Of a stretch of DNA of 64,000 nucleotides, positions 42,550 through 51,707 are shown piece after piece. Every line of letters starts with the position of its first letter. Positions within the stretch are counted from its first letter, which is position 1. Source of the stretch: Clavibacter californiensis (GTDB taxonomy: Bacteria > Actinomycetota > Actinomycetes > Actinomycetales > Microbacteriaceae); the NCBI RefSeq assembly GCF_021952865.1, contig NZ_CP040792.1, forward strand, positions 310,001 through 374,000, written 5' to 3'. The position numbers and the translations under genes are program-made. Below the pieces are notes generated by a model, which was not told where the DNA came from, searched no databases, and worked only from the letters and a program-made list of their open reading frames with translations.

Positions 42550-43851
42550 TCAGCTCGCGGGCGCGACCGCCGGCGTCACGCGGATGCGCGTGGCCTCGCT
42601 CATGAACCGCCGCACGTTCTCGTCGACGATGATGTCGCCCGGCCGCAGCGGCCGCGTGAGGAACAGGCCGTCGATGTCGGTGATCCGGCTGAGCGCCACG
42701 TACGTCTGACCCGGGCTGAACACGCGCGCACCGAGGTCGACGATCGCCCGGTCGTAGGTCTTGCCCTGCGACTTGTGGATGGTGACCGCCCACGCGAGGC
42801 GCAGCGGGAACTGCGTGAAGTCGGCCACGACGTCGCGCCGCAGCTGCTTCGTCGTGGGCGAGTACGAGTACTTGTGCTTCTCCCACGTGACCGGCTCGAC
42901 CTCGTGCACCACGCCGTCGAGCTCCACGTACACGTTCGTGTCGATGCGCGTGACGACGCCGACGGATCCGTTCACCCAGCGCTGGTCGACGTCGTTGCGG
43001 AGGAACATCACCTGCGCGCCGATCTTGAGGTCCAGCTTCTCGTCGGCCGGGTAGGTGCGGCCGCCGAAGTCGCCCGTGACGTCGGCGGTGGCGGTGAGCG
43101 AGCGGCCGGGCAGGCGCTTCAGGGCCTCCGCGTTGATCCGGTTGACGGTGTCGTTGCGCGTGGCGAGCGTGATGGCGCCGTCGGTCGGCGCGGGCCGGGC
43201 ACCGGCCGCGTTCAGGACGCCCGCGATCTCCGCCGTGACCCGCCCGTGGCGCACGGCGTTCAGCATCTCCTTGAACGCCTCCTCGTGCTGCCGGTGGATC
43301 TCGGTGAGCTCGTAGATCCGCAGCTGCGCCTCCTCCCACACCTTCGCGTCGAAGAACCACATGGAGCGGTAGCGGTCGGCGAAGTAGGCGCGCTCGTCGC
43401 CGTCGCCCGGGACGGGCGCCAGCTGGTACGGATCCCCGAACAGCACGACCTGCACGCCGCCGAACGGCACGTCCTTCTTGTGGCGCGCCTGGCGGAGGCT
43501 GCGGTCGATGGCGTCGACGAGATCCGCGTTGACCATGGAGACCTCGTCGATGACGAGCGTGTCGATGGTGTTGAGGAGCTTCCGCAGCTCGCCGGTCTGC
43601 TCGATCTCCTCGTCGGCGATGACCCCGATGGGCAGCTTGAACAGCGAGTGGATGGTCTGCCCGCCGACGTTGAGCGCCGCGACGCCCGTGGGCGCGCAGA
43701 TGACGATCTGCTTCTCGGTGTTCCACGACAGGTGCGTGAGGAGGGTCGACTTGCCGGTCCCCGCGCGACCCGTGACGAAGATGTGGTCGCGCGTCCCCTC
43801 GATGGCCTGGAAGACCGCGGCCTGCTCCGGGGAGAGGGGGACCGTGCTCAC
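42550..43851 (-). CDS. Pif1/RecD-like AAA helicase
   Basis: A 433-residue superfamily 1B DNA helicase. Motifs: Walker A TGRAGTGKST (about residues 27-36), Ia ICAPTGVAALNVGG (about 51-64), II LVIDEVSM (about 98-105), III VVLFGDPYQLAPV (about 134-146), and the C-terminal V/VI motifs AVTIHKSQGKTYDRAIVDLG and GQTYVALSRITDIDGLFL. It belongs to the small bacterial Pif1-like group, likely involved in recombination or fork processing. The GTG at 43851 is chosen because CCAGGAG precedes it; a longer frame from 43920 adds only an Arg-rich run. Confidence 0.9.
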   Translation of the reverse strand: MSTVPLSPEQAAVFQAIEGTRDHIFVTGRAGTGKSTLLTHLSWNTEKQIVICAPTGVAALNVGGQTIHSLFKLPIGVIADEEIEQTGELRKLLNTIDTLVIDEVSMVNADLVDAIDRSLRQARHKKDVPFGGVQVVLFGDPYQLAPVPGDGDERAYFADRYRSMWFFDAKVWEEAQLRIYELTEIHRQHEEAFKEMLNAVRHGRVTAEIAGVLNAAGARPAPTDGAITLATRNDTVNRINAEALKRLPGRSLTATADVTGDFGGRTYPADEKLDLKIGAQVMFLRNDVDQRWVNGSVGVVTRIDTNVYVELDGVVHEVEPVTWEKHKYSYSPTTKQLRRDVVADFTQFPLRLAWAVTIHKSQGKTYDRAIVDLGARVFSPGQTYVALSRITDIDGLFLTRPLRPGDIIVDENVRRFMSEATRIRVTPAVAPAS

Positions 43852-43981
43852 GCGGGGCTCCTGGCGGGTCGGGGACGGGAGGGTGCGCGTACGGCGGCGG
43901 CGACGCCGCGCGATGCGCACTCGAATCTACCCCGGCGCCCGCCCGGCGAGGCGTCGATGCCCCGCCCGTAGGATGATCCGC

Positions 43982-45001
43982 ATGCCGAGCCCCGCCGTCG
44001 ACGTGCGCGGCGAGCTGCGTCGGGCCGTCGTCGTCTGGTCCCTGCTGGCGGCGCTCCTCGTCGGGGCGTTCCTCGGCACGGTCGCCGCGCTCAACCAGGG
44101 CACCTACAGCGCCCACGGCTTCGTGCGCTCCTACCTCGACGCGCTGGCACGCGAGGACAGCCGCGACGCGCTCGCCACGCCCGGCGTCGTGCTGCCGGAC
44201 GACGGCAGCCGCGCCCTCCTCGACGCCCGCGCGCTGCCCGGCCTCGCCGACGTGGAGCTCGTGTCCGACGAGCCCGCGGGCGACGGCGAGCGCGCGGTCA
44301 CGTACTCCTACTCACTGCCGTCGGGTCCCGGATCCACCGAGTTCCGCGTTCGCGAGACCCCCGCGGCCCTCGGCCTCTTCGCCCGGTGGGAGTTCGCGAC
44401 GAGCCCGGTCGCGGCGATCGACCTCGAGCTGCGGCACGCGTCCACGTTCACGGCCAACGGGGTGGCGGTCTCCGCGACGCCCGGCGGGGAGACGGCCGCG
44501 GGTGCCGGATCCACGTACCTCGTGCTCGCGCCCGCGTCCCTCGCGCTCGACCACGCGTCGGAGTACCTCCAGGCGGCGGACGCCGAGGTCGCCGTCACGG
44601 AACCGGGCAGCGTCGTCCCCGCGCGCATCGACGCGGAGCCGACCGACGAGCTCGTCGCCTCCGTGCAGTCGGAGGTCGAGGCGTACCTGACCGAGTGCAC
44701 GACGCAGGCCGTGCTCTTCCCGTCGGGCTGCCCGTTCGGGAAGACGATCCGCGACCGGATCACCGCGCCGCCCGTGTGGAGCATGACGACCGTGCCGGAG
44801 ATCACGCTGCAGCCGGCGAGCGATGACCCCGCCGACCTCGACTGGGTGGTGCCGTCGACCGTCGGAACCGCGCACATCGAGGTCCCCGTCCGTTCCCTCT
44901 ACGACGGCAGCGTGAAGGACCTCGACGAGGACGTGCCGTTCAGCGTGAGCTGGCGCGTGAGCGTGGACGAGACGTCGGGCGTGCGGATCCAGGGGCTCTA
45001 G
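43982..45001 (+). CDS. Hypothetical single-pass extracytoplasmic protein
   Basis: A 339-residue protein with one N-terminal transmembrane helix (about residues 15-37, VVVWSLLAALLVGAFLGTVAAL) and a large outside part. Two Cys in LTECTTQAVLFPSGCPFG (about residues 238 and 251) could be a disulfide. The first 70 residues after the helix look like a small NTF2-like domain (HGFVRSYLDALAREDSRDALATPGV). Family not recognised; similar architecture is common in Microbacteriaceae. Confidence 0.7.
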   Translation: MPSPAVDVRGELRRAVVVWSLLAALLVGAFLGTVAALNQGTYSAHGFVRSYLDALAREDSRDALATPGVVLPDDGSRALLDARALPGLADVELVSDEPAGDGERAVTYSYSLPSGPGSTEFRVRETPAALGLFARWEFATSPVAAIDLELRHASTFTANGVAVSATPGGETAAGAGSTYLVLAPASLALDHASEYLQAADAEVAVTEPGSVVPARIDAEPTDELVASVQSEVEAYLTECTTQAVLFPSGCPFGKTIRDRITAPPVWSMTTVPEITLQPASDDPADLDWVVPSTVGTAHIEVPVRSLYDGSVKDLDEDVPFSVSWRVSVDETSGVRIQGL

Positions 45002-45125
45002 TCGCCGGTCGCTCGCGGGCACCCTCTCGCGACGTGACGGTGCGGCCCGGGGCGGGCAGGGCCAGGATCGGGATCCATCAGGCTCGTCGCAGACCGCGGG
45101 GATCCGCCACCCGAGGAGCGCCCCC

Positions 45126-45548
45126 ATGTCCGCGATCATGACCCCCTACCTGTCCTTCCGCGACCAGGCCGCCGACGCGCTCAGCTTCTACCAGGGGATC
45201 TTCGGCGGCGAGGTCCAGACGACGACCTTCGGCGAGGGCGGCATGGCGCTCGACCCGGCCGAGGCCGACAAGGTCATGCACGGCCAGCTCACCTCGGGCG
45301 CGGGCTTCGTGCTCATGGCGTCGGACACCCCGGCGTCGATGGGCGTGCCGAGCGGATCCGCCATCACGCTCTCCCTCTCGGGCGACGACGAGACGGTGCT
45401 CACCGGCTGGTGGGACGCCCTGACGGCCGACGGCACGGTCGTCCTCCCGCTCGAGGTGGCGCCGTGGGGCGACCGGTTCGGCATGTGCACCGACCGCTTC
45501 GGGATCGACTGGATGGTGTCGATCGCACAGCCGGCTCCCGCCGTCTGA
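45126..45548 (+). CDS. VOC family protein (PhnB-like)
   Basis: A 140-residue glyoxalase/VOC-fold protein of the PhnB/3-demethylubiquinone-like group: PYLSFRDQAADALSFYQGIFGGEVQTTTFGE (about residues 7-37), GQLTSGAGFVLMASDTP, and a C-terminal WGDRFGMCTDRFGIDWMVSI (about 114-133). Function of the subgroup is unproved; resistance or isomerase roles are known for relatives. Confidence 0.85.
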   Translation: MSAIMTPYLSFRDQAADALSFYQGIFGGEVQTTTFGEGGMALDPAEADKVMHGQLTSGAGFVLMASDTPASMGVPSGSAITLSLSGDDETVLTGWWDALTADGTVVLPLEVAPWGDRFGMCTDRFGIDWMVSIAQPAPAV

Positions 45549-45570
45549 TCCGCGCGGCCGGGTCGCCGTC

Positions 45571-46431
45571 TCAGGCCCAGCGGCCGCCGCGCGGCACGAT
45601 GAGCGGCGTGTGCGAGACGGGGTCGTCGATCACGAGGCAGGGGAGACCGAAGACCTCCTCGACGAGCTCGGCCGTGACGATGTCGCGCGGGGCGCCCGAG
45701 GCGACCACGCGGCCGTCCTTCATCACGATGAGGTGGTCGGCGTAGCGCGCGGCGTGGTTGAGGTCGTGGAGCACGGCGACGATGGTGCTGCCGTCGCGGT
45801 GCAGGTCGGCGAGGAGGTCGAGCAGCTCGATCTGGTGGGCGATGTCGAGGAACGTCGTCGGCTCGTCCAGCAGCAGCACGGGCGTCTGCTGGGCGAGCGC
45901 CATCGCGACCCACACGCGCTGGCGCTGTCCGCCGGAGAGCTCGTCGACGTGCCGGGCGGCGAGGTCGGCGACGCCCGTGGCGGCCATGGCTGCCTGCACG
46001 GCGTCCTCGTCGGTCGGGGTCCACTGGCGGATGAGGTTCTGGTGCGGGAACCGGCCTCGCGCCACGAGGTCGGCCACCGTGATCCCGTCGGGCGCGATGG
46101 CGCTCTGCGGCAGCAGGCCGATGATGCGCGCGGCCTCCTTCGCCCGGTACGACGCGAGCGGCCGGTCGTCGAGGAGCACGCTGCCGGCCGTCGGCGCGAG
46201 CAGGCGCGACAGGGCGCGGAGCAGGGTCGACTTGCCGCACGCGTTCGGGCCGACGATGACCGTGAAGGAGCCGTCGGGCACGTCGACGTCGAGCGCCTCG
46301 GAGATCACCCGGCGGTCGTAGGCGAGCGTGACGCCCTCGGCGCGGAGGCGCGGCGCGGTGGGCGCTGCGGTGGCGGGCGCGGTGTCGTCCACGGGTGGAT
46401 CTCCCATCGGGTCACAGGCTGCGTCAGGCAC
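45571..46431 (-). CDS. Siderophore ABC transporter ATP-binding protein
   Basis: A 286-residue ATPase of the FepC/FhuC type. Walker A is VGPNACGKSTLLRAL (about residues 60-74), Q-loop LLPQSAIAPDGITVADLV, signature LSGGQRQRVW (about 164-173), Walker B VLLLDEPTTFLDI and H-loop VLHDLNHA. It powers the two permeases encoded immediately upstream (overlap 8 bases), completing an iron-siderophore importer. GTG start at 46431 with GAGG nearby. Confidence 0.92.
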   Translation of the reverse strand: MPDAACDPMGDPPVDDTAPATAAPTAPRLRAEGVTLAYDRRVISEALDVDVPDGSFTVIVGPNACGKSTLLRALSRLLAPTAGSVLLDDRPLASYRAKEAARIIGLLPQSAIAPDGITVADLVARGRFPHQNLIRQWTPTDEDAVQAAMAATGVADLAARHVDELSGGQRQRVWVAMALAQQTPVLLLDEPTTFLDIAHQIELLDLLADLHRDGSTIVAVLHDLNHAARYADHLIVMKDGRVVASGAPRDIVTAELVEEVFGLPCLVIDDPVSHTPLIVPRGGRWA

Positions 46432-47530
46432 GTCGGGACGCCTCGCGGATCAGCAGCGCGATCAGGTATGCGCCGCCGACGACGACCGTGACGATCCCGA
46501 CGGGCACCGTCCCCGGCAGCGCGTGCTGGGCGGCGAAGTCGGCGGCGAGGAGCAGCAGGCCGCCCGTGAGCGCGGCCGGCACGAGCGGCAGGCCGGCGCT
46601 GCGGGTGAGGCGGCGCGCGATCTGCGGGGCCGCGAGTGCGACGAACGCGATGGGACCTGCGGCAGCGGTCACGATCGCCGTGAGGGCGACCCCGAGGATC
46701 AGCAGCGCCAGGCGCGTCGGCTCGGCCCGCACGCCGTGGGCACGCGCGGCGTCGTCGCCGAGCTCGAGCTGGCGCAGCGGCGCGGACAGCAGCAGGATCG
46801 CCGGCGCGAGCACGAGGAGGGCGACGAAGGCGGGGAGCGCGCGGTCCCAGCCGACGAGCGCGAGGGATCCGGCGCCCCAGATCGACGCGGCCATCGCCAC
46901 CTCGGTGCCCGCCTTCAGCAGCAGGAACGTGTTGACCCCGTGCAGCACCGCCGTGACGGCGATGCCCGTGATGATCAGCCGGAACCCCTGCACGCGGCCA
47001 CGGTACGCGAGCAGGTAGACGACGAGCGCCGTGCCGAGCCCGCCCGCGAGCGCGCCGACGGCAGTGGGCAGGAAGGCCGCGCCGGCGAGCGTCGTCACGA
47101 TCAGCGCGCCCGTGTACGAGCCCGTCGAGAAGCCGATGATGTCGGGCGAGCCGAGCGGGTTGCGCGTGAGCGACTGGAACACGGCGCCCGCGACACCGAG
47201 CGCCGCGCCGAACGCGAGCGCGGCGAGCACGCGCGGCAGGCGCCATTCGAGGACGATGGTGGACGCGAAGGAGCCGTCCGGGAGCGCCATCGCGCGGATC
47301 ACCTCGGGTACCGTGAGCGGGAAGTCGCCGGTGCCGAGCGCCACCAGCGCGAGGGCGACGGTCGCGACGGCGAGCGCCGCGCCCACGAGCACCTCGCGGC
47401 GCTGCAGGCGGATCCCCACCACGGGCAGGCGGACGGTGCCGGCCACGCGGGCGGGGCGGGCCGCGGTGGGTCGGGTCGCCCCTGACCGGGTCGCGTCCGG
47501 GTGGCGGCCGGCGCGAGCGGGCGCGCTCAC
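46424..47530 (-). CDS. Siderophore ABC transporter permease (FecCD family)
   Basis: A 368-residue permease with about nine to ten helices after a 45-residue polar N-terminus. FecCD landmarks: WRLPRVLAALAFGAALGVAGAVFQSLTRNPLGSPDIIGFSTGS (about residues 100-142), and AAGPIAFVALAAPQIARRLTR (about 285-305). The GTG at 47530 overlaps the stop of the other permease gene as GTGA, so both subunits are co-translated. Confidence 0.92.
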   Translation of the reverse strand: MSAPARAGRHPDATRSGATRPTAARPARVAGTVRLPVVGIRLQRREVLVGAALAVATVALALVALGTGDFPLTVPEVIRAMALPDGSFASTIVLEWRLPRVLAALAFGAALGVAGAVFQSLTRNPLGSPDIIGFSTGSYTGALIVTTLAGAAFLPTAVGALAGGLGTALVVYLLAYRGRVQGFRLIITGIAVTAVLHGVNTFLLLKAGTEVAMAASIWGAGSLALVGWDRALPAFVALLVLAPAILLLSAPLRQLELGDDAARAHGVRAEPTRLALLILGVALTAIVTAAAGPIAFVALAAPQIARRLTRSAGLPLVPAALTGGLLLLAADFAAQHALPGTVPVGIVTVVVGGAYLIALLIREASRRA

Positions 47531-48585
47531 AGCGCCGACGCCCTCTGCCTGCGGACGAGCAGGATCAGCACGGGCGCGCCCAGCACGGCCGTCACGATCC
47601 CGGCGGGCAGCTCGGCCGGCCGCAGCACGATCCGGCCCACGACGTCGGCGGCCAACAGCAGCACGGGCGCGAGCACCATCGTGTACGCGAGGATCCAGCG
47701 CTGGTCGGGCCCGACGATCCAGCGCGCGATGTGCGGGATCATCAGCCCCACGAACGCGATCGGCCCGGCCATCGCGGTCGCGCCGCCCGCCAGCAGCGTC
47801 ACGGCCACCACGGCGACGGCCCGCACCACGACGACGTTCGCCCCGAGGGACCGCGCGAGGTCGTCGCCGAGCGCGACCGCGTCGAGGCTCCGGGCGATGA
47901 GGGCGGCGAGCAGGACGCCCGCCGCGAGGAACGGCGCGACCGGCACGAGGGCGTCCCAGCCGCGGTCCTGCAGCGACCCCGACTCCCACGCGCGCATCGC
48001 GCTGAAGCCCTGCGGGTCGGCCAGCAGCATGCCCGAGGTGATGCCCGCGAGCACCGCGCCGAGGGCGACCCCGGCCAGCGTGAGGCGCACCGGATCCCCG
48101 CCGCCGCGTCCCGCGGATCCCACGACGTAGACCACCACGGCCGCCACGAGCGCGCCCCCGAAGGCGAACCAGAGGTAACCACTCACGGCGGTCACGCCCA
48201 ATACGCCCGTCGCGATGGCGACGGCGAAGGCCGAGCCCGCGGTGACGCCGAGGATGCCGGGATCCGCCAATGGGTTCCGCGTGACGGCCTGGATGAGCGC
48301 GCCCGCGACCCCGAGCGCGAGGCCCGCGGCGAGGCCGACGAGGGTGCGCGGGATGCGGAGGTCGAGGATCACGACGAGCTCGGCCGGGTCGCGCGGCCGG
48401 CCCGCGAGGGCGTCGACGACGGCGCCGAGCGGGATGTCGCGGGAGCCGATCGCGATGCTCGCGAGCGACGCCAGCACGAGCACGCCGAGCGCCAGCATGA
48501 GGCCCGCCGCGCGTGACAGACCGCTCCGCGCCCGGCCCTCGGGGGCGTCGGGAGCGGAGGCGCGCGTGAGGACCCGGAGCGACAT
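47527..48585 (-). CDS. Siderophore ABC transporter permease (FecCD family)
   Basis: A 352-residue FecCD/BtuC-type permease: LRIPRTLVGLAAGLALGVAGALIQAVTRNPLADPGILGVTAGS (about residues 77-119) and GPIAFVGLMIPHIARWIVGPDQRW (about 275-298). First gene of the minus-strand importer operon; its start faces the divergent binding-protein gene across 102 bases that include a DtxR-like box, so iron repression is expected. Confidence 0.92.
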   Translation of the reverse strand: MSLRVLTRASAPDAPEGRARSGLSRAAGLMLALGVLVLASLASIAIGSRDIPLGAVVDALAGRPRDPAELVVILDLRIPRTLVGLAAGLALGVAGALIQAVTRNPLADPGILGVTAGSAFAVAIATGVLGVTAVSGYLWFAFGGALVAAVVVYVVGSAGRGGGDPVRLTLAGVALGAVLAGITSGMLLADPQGFSAMRAWESGSLQDRGWDALVPVAPFLAAGVLLAALIARSLDAVALGDDLARSLGANVVVVRAVAVVAVTLLAGGATAMAGPIAFVGLMIPHIARWIVGPDQRWILAYTMVLAPVLLLAADVVGRIVLRPAELPAGIVTAVLGAPVLILLVRRQRASAL

Positions 48586-48608
48586 GGCCCGACGAGCCTA
48601 CCCTGCCC

Positions 48609-48627
48609 TTAGGTTAGGCTCCCCTTG
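48609..48627. promoter_or_regulatory. Candidate DtxR/IdeR iron box
   Basis: TTAGGTTAGGCTCCCCTTG matches the left half of the 19-bp consensus TTAGGTTAGSCTAACCTAA perfectly and the right half partly. It sits between the divergent importer operon and the siderophore-binding lipoprotein. Confidence 0.7.
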
Positions 48628-48687
48628 CCTGACGGGATCCACACCGGTCCGTCAGCCCGCACCCGAACACCCGAGAGGCCCCGCACC

Positions 48688-49692
48688 ATGAGGTTCCCCA
48701 CCACCGGCTCCGCCCTCGTCGCGCTCACCGTCGCGACGCTCGCCCTCACCGGATGCACCGCCTCCTCCGACCCGGGCGCCTCGGCTCCGCCCGCGTCGGG
48801 ATCCGCCACCGGCGCCTTCCCCGTCACGGTCGACACGAAGTTCGGCGACGTCACCGTGCCGACCGAGCCCACGCGCGTCGTCGCCCTCGGCTGGGGCGAC
48901 GCGGAGACCGCGCTCGCCCTCGGCGTCCAGCCCGTCGGCGCGTCCGACTGGCTCGGCTTCGGCGCCGACGCGGACGGCGTCGGCCCGTGGGCGCAGGGCC
49001 TCTACACGCAGGAGCCGCAGCTCATCGAGACGCTCGAGCCCTCCTACGAGGCGATCGCGGCGCTCAAGCCCGACCTCATCCTCGACACCAAGGGCTCCGG
49101 CGACCAGGCCCGCTACGACCGCCTCTCGCAGATCGCCCCCACCATCGGCGTGCCCGAGGGCGCCGACAGCTACCTCACCGACATGGAGGACCAGGTCGAC
49201 ATGGTCGCCGAGGCCCTCGGCCGCGAGGACCAGGGCGACGCCCTCCTCGACGCCGTCGACCAGCGCTTCGACCAGGTCGAGGCCGCGCACCCGGACTGGA
49301 AGGGCAAGACGGCCACCGCCGCCACCAAGACCAGCGAGGGCTGGGGCGCCTACGCCGAGGGCAGCGAGCGCGTCGCCTTCCTCGAGCGGCTCGGCTTCGA
49401 GCAGAGCCCGACCATCGCGGGGATCCCCGTCAATGCCGGCGGCTTCTCCGTCGACGTCTCCTCCGAGCAGCTCGACCTGCTCGACGCCGACGTGATCGTG
49501 GCGTTCCCGATCTTCATCGACAAGTCCGTCATCACCGACGATCCGCTGTGGCAGGCGATCCCCGCCGTCGCGGCCGGCCACTCGATCGTCCTGGACGGCG
49601 ACGTCTCGTCGGCCTACTCGATCGGCACCACGCTCTCCACCGGGTACGCGCTCGACCAGCTCGTGCCGCTGCTGGAGACCGCCACGAGCTGA
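48688..49692 (+). CDS. Iron-siderophore ABC transporter substrate-binding lipoprotein
   Basis: A 334-residue lipoprotein of the FepB/FecB class. The signal peptide ends in the lipobox LTGC (Cys about residue 22). The class III binding-protein fold shows TRVVALGWGDAETALALGVQPVGASDW, AALKPDLILDTKGSGDQARYDRLSQIAPTIG and a C-terminal WQAIPAVAAGHSIVLDGD. It captures ferric siderophore outside the membrane for the permease pair encoded divergently. The ATG at 48688 gives a normal signal peptide; iron control through the box upstream is likely. Confidence 0.92.
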   Translation: MRFPTTGSALVALTVATLALTGCTASSDPGASAPPASGSATGAFPVTVDTKFGDVTVPTEPTRVVALGWGDAETALALGVQPVGASDWLGFGADADGVGPWAQGLYTQEPQLIETLEPSYEAIAALKPDLILDTKGSGDQARYDRLSQIAPTIGVPEGADSYLTDMEDQVDMVAEALGREDQGDALLDAVDQRFDQVEAAHPDWKGKTATAATKTSEGWGAYAEGSERVAFLERLGFEQSPTIAGIPVNAGGFSVDVSSEQLDLLDADVIVAFPIFIDKSVITDDPLWQAIPAVAAGHSIVLDGDVSSAYSIGTTLSTGYALDQLVPLLETATS

Positions 49693-49723
49693 TCCGGATC
49701 CGGCGCATCCGCCGGCGGGGGCG

Positions 49724-50476
49724 TCAGCGGTAGCGCGCGCCCTCGTCCCGGCGGTGCAGCACGAGGACCAGCACCAGGGCCCCCGCGGTCCACGCGGCCC
49801 AGGCGATCACGGCCGACGCGTTCAGCGGTCCCCCCTGCACGGCCCACACGACGAGGTCCCGGGCCGCACGCGACGGCAGGCCCTGGGAGAGGGCGTCCAG
49901 CCACCCCGGGAACATCTGCGGCGGCAGGAACAGCCCGCCGGCGAAGGCCAGCCCGAACATCAGCACCTGGACCACCGCGACGGCGCCCTTCGACGGCAGC
50001 GAGTAGCCGACCGCCATGCCCAGCAGCATGAACGGCACCGAGACCGCGGCGAGCGCGACGAACCCGGCGAGGATCCGCAGGGGCGGCGCCTCCGCCTCGG
50101 TCAGCAGCGCCCCCACGACCACGACGGGCACCACCGCCGCGAGGGAGAGCGCGCCGGTGGCGAGGATCAGGCCGACGACGCGCGAGATCGCGGGCGCGGG
50201 GAGCGTGCGGAGGTACGGATCCCACGGCTTCTCGCGCTTCTCGGCGATGCCGAGCCCGAAGCCGAACAGGCCGTTCGCGAGCACCCCGAAGACGCACAGG
50301 CTGATGACGGCCTGCGTGGCGAGGAGCGGATCGTCGGCGACGACGCGCTGCGGCACCACGAAGAACAGCAGCGACAGCACCGGGAACACGAGGGCCCCGA
50401 TGACGGCGATGGGGATCCGCACCGTCTCGAGGAGCTCGTAGCGGGCGTGGACCAGGGTGAGGCGCGCGGTGCTCAC
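49724..50476 (-). CDS. ABC-2 type transporter permease
   Basis: A 250-residue six-helix ABC-2 permease (helices at about 18-40, 55-80, 105-130, 135-160, 168-190 and 220-242) typical of exporters for drugs or lipids; LPAPAISRVVGLILATGAL and LFLPPQMFPGWLDALSQGLPSRAARDLV are family-like. The GTG at 50476 overlaps the stop of the ATPase gene as GTGA, so they form one transporter. Substrate unknown. Confidence 0.87.
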   Translation of the reverse strand: MSTARLTLVHARYELLETVRIPIAVIGALVFPVLSLLFFVVPQRVVADDPLLATQAVISLCVFGVLANGLFGFGLGIAEKREKPWDPYLRTLPAPAISRVVGLILATGALSLAAVVPVVVVGALLTEAEAPPLRILAGFVALAAVSVPFMLLGMAVGYSLPSKGAVAVVQVLMFGLAFAGGLFLPPQMFPGWLDALSQGLPSRAARDLVVWAVQGGPLNASAVIAWAAWTAGALVLVLVLHRRDEGARYR

Positions 50477-51414
50477 GCGGCATCCGTCCGTTCTGCGGTG
50501 AGGGCGAGGAAGGCCTCCTCGAGGCTGGCCCCGCGCACCGCGAGGTCGCGGAACGGGATCCGGGACGCGACGAGGTCGCGCACGAAGGCGTCGGAGTCGT
50601 GCACGGCCAGCGCGAGCGGGATCCAGCCGTCGACGGGATCCGCGCCGGCCCGGTCCGCGCGCAGCACGCCGGCGAGGCCGTCCACGGCCGTGCCGCCGGG
50701 CACCGCGAGCGTCACGCGCCGGCTCGCGACCCGGGCGAGGACCCACTCCAGCTGGTCGTCGACGAGCACGCGGCCGCCGTCGACGACCACCACCCTCTCC
50801 GCGAGGGCCTCGATCTCCTCCAGGTAGTGGCTGGTGACCACGAGCGTCGTGCCCGCGGCCCGCTCACGCCGCAGCGCCTCCCACAGCGCATGCCGGGCGT
50901 CGACGTCGAGTCCGGTGGTCGGCTCGTCGAGGAGCACCAGTCGCGGACGGCCGGCGAACGCGAGCGCGACGCTCACGCGGCGCCGCTGCCCGCCGGAGAG
51001 GCCGCCGGCCTGGCGGCGGAGGAGGTCGGCGAAGCCGAAGCGGTCGGCGAGCTCCGCGGTCGGGACGGGATCCGGGAAGTGCGCCCGCACGAGGTCCACG
51101 ACCTCGCCCACCCGCAGCGTCGCGGGGAGGGCCGTCTCCTGCGGCGTGCAGCCCAGCCGCACCCGGGAGCGCGCGTCCGCCGGGTCGCCGCCGAACAGCC
51201 GCACCGTGCCGGAGGTCGGCGCGCGCAGCCCCTGGAGGAGCGAGAGCATCGTGGACTTCCCGGCGCCGTTCGGGCCGAGCAGCCCCACCATCTCGCCCTC
51301 GCCGACCGCCAGCGTGACGCCGTCGAGGGCCGTCGTGGCACCGAACCGCTTCACCGCATCCCGGAGCTCGGCCAGCGGCGCGGACGCCGATGACGCCCGC
51401 GCTGCGGCGCTCAC
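50473..51414 (-). CDS. ABC transporter ATP-binding protein (drug/lipid exporter type)
   Basis: A 313-residue DrrA-like ATPase: Walker A GPNGAGKSTMLSLL (about residues 47-60), Q-loop CTPQETALPATL, signature LSGGQRRRVSVALA (about 139-152), Walker B LVLLDEPTTGLD and H-loop VTSHYLEE. A C-terminal regulatory part of about 95 residues follows. It overlaps the winged-helix regulator gene upstream by 4 bases and the permease gene downstream by 4 bases. Confidence 0.9.
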   Translation of the reverse strand: MSAAARASSASAPLAELRDAVKRFGATTALDGVTLAVGEGEMVGLLGPNGAGKSTMLSLLQGLRAPTSGTVRLFGGDPADARSRVRLGCTPQETALPATLRVGEVVDLVRAHFPDPVPTAELADRFGFADLLRRQAGGLSGGQRRRVSVALAFAGRPRLVLLDEPTTGLDVDARHALWEALRRERAAGTTLVVTSHYLEEIEALAERVVVVDGGRVLVDDQLEWVLARVASRRVTLAVPGGTAVDGLAGVLRADRAGADPVDGWIPLALAVHDSDAFVRDLVASRIPFRDLAVRGASLEEAFLALTAERTDAA

Positions 51415-51707
51415 CGTTCCACCCCGAGCATCTCGCGGAGCGCCTCGCGGTAGTCCTCGAACGCGCGCCGACCCGTGGTCGTGAGCGCCAGGTAGGTGAC
51501 CGGCAGCCGACCCTCGTGCGTCTTCTGCACGCGGACGTAGCCGGGGTCCTCCAGCTTGCGGAGGTGGGTGGACAGGTTGCCTGCGGTCATGTCGAGGATC
51601 TCCTGGAGTCGGGGGAAGGCGAGGGACTCCCCCTCGTCGAGGGTCGCGAGGGCGGACACGATCCGCAGCCGCGCCTGGGCGTGGATCACGGGGTCGAGGT
51701 CAGGCAT
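51411..51707 (-). CDS. Winged-helix transcriptional regulator
   Basis: A 98-residue single-domain winged-helix regulator of the ArsR/MarR-like HTH_34 type: RLRIVSALATLDEGESLAFPRLQEILDMTAGNLSTHLRKLEDPGYVRVQKTHEGRLPVTYLALTTTGRRAF covers nearly the whole protein. Encoded between a membrane protein and the exporter ATPase in one overlapping operon, it probably autoregulates this operon. A candidate operator lies at 52453-52475. Confidence 0.87.
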   Translation of the reverse strand: MPDLDPVIHAQARLRIVSALATLDEGESLAFPRLQEILDMTAGNLSTHLRKLEDPGYVRVQKTHEGRLPVTYLALTTTGRRAFEDYREALREMLGVER

